Positions 59,470-64,000 of a DNA stretch of 64,000 bases are shown here, piece by piece. Location of the stretch: positions 19,322,502-19,386,501 of the forward strand of contig NC_089591.1 in assembly GCF_019320115.1 (NCBI RefSeq), written 5' to 3'. Position 1 is the first letter of the stretch; each line of letters starts with the position of its first letter. The DNA comes from Miscanthus floridulus (taxonomy: Eukaryota; Streptophyta; Magnoliopsida; Poales; Poaceae). The notes beneath the pieces were generated by a model that worked only from the letters and a program-made list of their open reading frames with translations, ran no database searches and was not told the DNA's origin. Made by a program: the position numbers and the translations under genes.

Positions 59470-60452
59470 CTTCTTCTTTTCGATCTACAACGTCGATCTC
59501 GTCTCTGCCGCGCCCGGACGTGTCGAGCTCTGCCGCGCCGCCGTCGTCATCTACCCCCGTCCGGCCTCGTCGTCGAGCCCCGCCCGGCGGCTGTCGAGAT
59601 CGTCTCCGCCGTACGTCGTCCTCGCGCGGCTCAGCTCGGCCCCGTGGCCGGCCAGCACGCCCGCCATGGCCATCCGCCCCTAGCTTGCTAGCTATAGCGC
59701 TCGGCCATATTTTTTAGATACTTTTTTAGATAGTTTTTTTAGATAGTTTTTAGGTAGTGTTTCATATATATGTTATATTAAAATATATTAAAATTTAATT
59801 AGTAGTTTATTCTTAGTTTTTAGATAGTTTTTGATATATGTTAATTAGATTTAAATGTATTAAAATTTAATTAGTACTTTATTTAGATAGTTTTTTAGAT
59901 AGTTTTTTATTATAGTTTTTGATATATTTAGTAATTATTATTCTATCTCTCTATATATGTGTTAGATTTAATTTTGATTTAGTAATTCTATCTATGTATA
60001 TATGTTAGGTTTAATTAGGTTTAGTAATTAATTCTATCTAGAGATTCTATATGTATACATATATATGTACTTAATTATTTCTATGTGTATATATACATGT
60101 ACTTAATTATTTCCATGTGTTGAGAGAGAGAGAAAATTATATCTAGAGAGATATTCTATGTGTTATTACATGCATATCTAGAGATATATACATATGCACT
60201 TATTCTATGTGTTGAGAGAGAGAGAAAAAAATTATATCATTCTATGTGTATATATACATGTACTTATTTCCATGTTTTGGATCCAAAGTGTTTTTGATTC
60301 GATTCCAAAGCCTATACCTTATTATTGTTTATCCTTATGAAATATTATGTGTTATTATATTTAATTGGATTTAGTAATTCTATATGTGTTATCACATGTA
60401 CTTATGTTCTATGCCATAGTAATTATATCTATGTGTTATCTTGAAGATACAA
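59470..60452 (+). other. Leader exon and AT-rich first intron of TnpA-like gene
   Basis: GC-rich leader at 59480-59700, then AT-rich sequence to 60440 with tandem TTTAGATAGTTTT near 59715-59910 and GA-rich runs near 60120 and 60215. I read it as 5' UTR plus intron. The GC-rich ORFs show no domain. Confidence 0.45.
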
Positions 60453-62578
60453 ATGGCTGCTTCGGATGATAACTTGAATGATGATATAATGGCGGATATT
60501 ATCAACGCCGGCACCAATGCGGATGTAGATGACACGAGTCAGTACTTTGCTGATTATGAGGATATCCTGAATATCCCGGTGGTTGAAGATCAACAAATTG
60601 TTGCGCAAGAAAATACTGACGAGGTATATTCGATTATCTATCATCTCTTATAGATGCATGCGTACATATATTTGTTGTTAATCGTTGTGTTTCTACTCAT
60701 GTAGCCAGTCTCTGGATCTACATCAACCACCGGCAAGAGTAGGAAAGTCCGAGGGCCAAAAAAGCCATTAGAGGGCCGTTTCATAATATCAGAATTCGAC
60801 ACCGACACCGGCAAACCATTGGGACCATATGCTCAGACATATGTCAATTAATGTGGATTCATTGTAAGAGATAGGATCCCAGTTAGTGCTCGTGAATGGA
60901 AGCAGAAGATATCCGCTCCTAATGTTAGTTTTGTATCTGATCGTGACAAGAACCTAGCTTGGAGAGATATCACTCAGCATTTCACATTACAAGCAGATGA
61001 TGCTTTGAAGGAGCTAGTGAGGGATTGGACAATGAAGAAGATGGCAACATTGTTCTAGAGTTGGAAGAAGACATTGTATAAAAAGTTTATCTTGAAGAAT
61101 GAAACGCCGAATTTCAATGCTAAGGCGTTTGTCAAGTTGGAGTCCCATTGGGATGACTTCGTACAATACAAGACATCTCAAGAGAGTGAGGAACGTGTGA
61201 TGAGGAATCAACAGAATGCCCGACAGAAGCAATACCATCATCGCATGGGATCGGGTGGTTATAGGAGTGCTATTCCCAAGTGGCAGAACCTAGAAGCAGA
61301 TATTACTGCCAAGGGAATCATACCTGAAATAATAGAGAAGAACTGGCCTCAACGCGCGAAGAATTGGTTCTACGCTCATGGGGAAAGCCTAGACCCAGAC
61401 ACTGGCAAGCTAATTTTTGGCCAAAAAATTAAGAGAGCAACACAGAGTCTAGCTCGTGCCAGGGAAGAAGCTGATAGTGGTGTTTTCAAGCCCAACAGAG
61501 AAAATGATGAATTGACATATGCCCTAGAGAATCCCAAACATGGTGGTCGAACAAGAGGCTATGGGGCGGTTCCGTGGCTATAAGTAATTCTCAGCAGACA
61601 AGGATACCTACAGAAGCCGCCAGAGAAAGAAGGATGAGGAGGCAGACCGAATCCGTGTATTGGAGCAATTTGTTAATGAGTCACGACAAGCATTGCTTAA
61701 ATCACGTGAATGAGAAAAATCTCTTGAGGCAAGAATGCAGGAGGAGATCAAGAGGCAAGTGCAGCTAGCAATGAGTCAAATGCAATCGCAATCAACGTCG
61801 GGAGCCACCATTAGCCCCGTTGGTTAGATGAAAAGCAGTTGTGCTTCCATGGAGCTGCCAGTTATTCAAGGTGACACTGGGTTGCGCTTCCCTGTTGATG
61901 ACATTACCGAGCCTCTAACAACATGTGAGCTGCACATTCCAAATGGTAATAATGCATCAATCATGGTGGCTGTCGGAGTTGTATCTCCAATAGACCGAAC
62001 GAAGACACCAAGAATCCATGGGTCAGTTATTCAACCTGGATATGCTAGCGTCTCGGTCGATAGAGTGCTCAAAGGTTACAGCAATGTTCCTCTTGACATT
62101 GAAGGCGATGATGGGGAGAAGACACTAGGAGAAGCAGAGAAGACATTTATTCAATGGCGCAAATGCTTCATCATCATTCCTGGAGCGCCACCGCTTCCCC
62201 TACCTCGCCCTAGGTACGAATGAAAGTGAATGAAATATTATTTTCCATTAATTTTATATTGGCTTCAAAAATAATTGACCCACAACTTGTTTTTGTAGCA
62301 GGGTCTCCCCCTAGCCTAGCCCAATCATTCATTCCCCATCTCATCACAGTGTCACGGGGGGCGAGACGACTTCATCCCCACGGCGATCTCCAACTCCTAC
62401 ACCGGCCCCATCGCCTCCACAACAATCTCTAACTCCTACACCGGCCCCACCGCCTCCACAACGATCTCCAATGCCTCCATGCCGGACTCCAACACCGGCC
62501 TCATCGCCTCCACGCCGGTCTCCAACACCGCCCCCACCTCCTCCACAGCGACGCACTACAAAGACATCTAAGGTCCCT
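60453..62578 (+). pseudogene. CACTA-3 TnpA-like gene, cut by LTR insertion
   Basis: ATG at 60453 (MAASDDNLNDD). Exon 1 ends at 60623 with GTATAT; exon 2 begins at 60705 after CATGTAG. It encodes KVRGPKKPLEGRF, AREWKQKISAPNVSFVSDRD, NFNAKAFVKLESHWDDFVQY, then the Transposase_24 core with NWFYAHGESLDPDTGKLIFG, and a coiled coil near 61650-61790. Next is CELHIPNGNNASIMVAVGVV and QPGYASVSVDRVLKGYSNVP, a DUF8039-like domain. After a likely intron (62216-62300) there is a Pro-rich repeat (TPTPAPSPPQ). Stops: TAA at YVN-CGF, TAG at LF-SWKK, a frame change near 61583, and others. The LTR insertion at 62578 removes the end. Confidence 0.83.
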
Positions 62579-64000
62579 GTCGCAGAACCGACCAATTTAT
62601 AAGAATACAAGTATAATGGCAATCCGCAAGCGGTCGCACTGTCATACTTGAACCCATATAAACCCGGTAGTCCGTCGAGTACCACGACGGGTCTCGATAA
62701 ACGATTTACAACAACCAAGATCGTACAGGATTCAACATGCATGCCACATATTACATAAAGTTCACAGATACTTTTCGTCATCAGAGTACGAACAAAAGTT
62801 ATTACAAAACAAGTTTGATAAACAAAGCGGAAGCAAATAAGTTCGAGATAAAGTTTTCCAACATAGTTTAATACAGTGCCAAACCAGATCACGGTCCACA
62901 AAAGCAAGGATAGGGATTACTAAGGAAGCCTGCCCAAGGCTTACTCCTCATCCACAGCGGGATAGAAGCAACTCTTGCAATAACCATGATACACAGTGCC
63001 ATCTGCAACAATGGGAAAATAAACCTTGAGTACGAGAAGGTACTCAGCTAGACTTACCCGTCATGAACCAGAAATAAAACGACTCCAAGGATTATGCAAG
63101 GCTGTATAAGTGGACGTAACTTGACAACATTTTTGCGAAAAAGGCAATTAACCGTTGTACAGTTGTGATTCTTTTATCAAGTTAATTATAACTATCCATT
63201 TCTAGGTTAGCCACTATCCTATGCCAAACATGTGGTATATTATTTAGAATCATACAATAGTAACCATAGCAAGTATTGTAATTCCATATTCATCTGAACC
63301 ATCATGTTTCATAACACAGTTACTACGATGTTGGAGCTAGCCAAGTTTCTCACTATCCGGGAGAGACGGCGATTCGAATCGATTTCAACCAGCTGGGAAT
63401 TTATTCCTAACACAAACCCAGATCTATCAGCCACGATAGTCTTAGGTCACCTTTGGTACAACTCCGGTACACATTTCGCGGGTTCGTACTGCGCCGCACA
63501 ATCTGGAACACCAGATGCCAGGATGCTCAGGCTAAGCCTGCCCTTGGGCTCAGTCTGATCGTTCCCCGGAAGGAGCGCACAACAGAACGATTCCCGGCCT
63601 GAGTTGAATTACTCGGCTTCGCGGTCAGAACGAGTTATCCGGCCAGCTAAGTGAGAGGCATGCGTTCAATCTTGTCAGAAGTTCCAACAACGGTACGGTC
63701 CTTGATCGACACAGACGGGGATAAGTCCACACCCAAGACCTCCATGCCTTGTTGCTTCCCTATCGACCTCCCGTCCGGTCTCAATTTACTTTTACCACAT
63801 GGTTCTGTTCCACGATAGCAGATATAGCCAACCGTGCTCCGGTATCCACCTATATCTCGCAGGTGACAGGACATCACCCGACTTCTACCGGTCTAAGCAT
63901 GGCTAAGCATATATTCGATCCTGGACCTATACCGGTTAAAGGGTTAATATCTGGACAAGGAATGTACATGCAGCAAGTGGTTTCATTCAACTCTTATACC
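62579..64000 (-). repeat. Gypsy-A family LTR, 3' part, minus strand
   Basis: The minus strand ends CGGTTCTGCGACA at 62579, matching the ends of both Gypsy-A LTRs. It aligns with 23738 back to about 22530 and runs off the window. About 220 bp (63002-63222) are extra relative to the other two copies. The side facing CACTA-3 is the LTR's outer 3' end, so this is a solo LTR or the 3' LTR of a minus-strand element. GTCCC at 62574-62578 would be one target copy. Confidence 0.88.

Larger units (their letters stand above)
52495..62578 (+). mobile_element. CACTA-3, right end displaced by an LTR insertion
   Basis: The left terminus is CACTAGTAGAGCACAG, flanked by CGG. TTTAGTCCCGG-type subterminal inverted repeats follow. 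Three plus-strand genes are present: a GRF zinc-finger gene, TnpD-like and TnpA-like. The last gene is broken at 62578 by a minus-strand LTR, so the right terminus lies outside the window. A second block of subterminal repeats at 59236-59430 may mean that two copies of the family are joined here. Confidence 0.8.

Noticed and set aside
59404..59717. GC-rich ORFs after the TATA box as a protein-coding first exon
   Set aside because: No domain is seen, both frames are low-complexity Arg/Pro/Ala, and the clear start of the TnpA-like gene is the ATG at 60453.

Overview
This is nuclear DNA from a plant, almost certainly a panicoid grass (sorghum, sugarcane, Miscanthus or maize type). That is inferred from the transposon families: CACTA elements with TTTGCCGAGTGC, TTTAGTCCCGG and TTTGTAGGGGCGG subterminal repeats, Tat and Tekay-type Gypsy elements with large LTRs, and SIRE-like and other Copia debris. 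I see no ordinary host gene, rRNA or tRNA. Nearly every base that can be assigned belongs to nested, decayed transposable elements.

Layout. 1-3148: minus-strand 5' part of a Tat-lineage Gypsy element (LTR, PBS, gag), cut by the window edge and inserted in the LTR of the next element. 3149-23738: a Tekay-type chromovirus, 'Gypsy-A' (+): truncated 5' LTR, PBS, broken pol, PPT and a 4.4 kb 3' LTR. Its interior holds a second chromovirus, Gypsy-B (minus, 6451-about 12290), a SIRE-like Copia fragment (minus, 12778-15221) and a solo SIRE-like LTR (15838-17288, 5 bp target duplication). 23739-26923: two Copia fragments in opposite orientation. 26996-30208: the end of CACTA-1 with a minus-strand gene fragment. 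30209-52036: CACTA-2, AAT target duplication, with TnpD-like and TnpA-like genes. It is interrupted by a nearly complete Tat element (32352-45155, 472 bp LTRs, 5 bp target duplication). 52495-62578: CACTA-3 with a GRF zinc-finger gene, a TnpD-like gene, a tandem repeat array and a TnpA-like gene. 62579-64000: the 3' end of another Gypsy-A family LTR, minus strand, inserted in the last CACTA-3 gene.

How the genes work together. In each LTR element gag, protease, RT, RNase H and integrase would copy and integrate the element. In the CACTA elements a TnpD-like DDE transposase would cut at the termini, and a TnpA-like protein is expected to bind the subterminal repeats. All transposition genes here are interrupted by stops, indels or nested insertions. 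The one intact multi-exon frame is the small GRF gene.

The most interesting signal is in the Tat element at 32352-45155. Between pol and the 3' LTR it carries an antisense six-exon gene (43305-40025) with a Transposase_28-type N-terminus. Splicing at GT-AG sites gives exactly 965 codons in one frame, broken by ten stop codons, all ten TAG. Two Tat copies in the window also differ at ten stop codons, every one explained by C-to-T (or G-to-A) change at CAG, CGA or CAA. This is a decay signature expected from cytosine methylation, not random loss.
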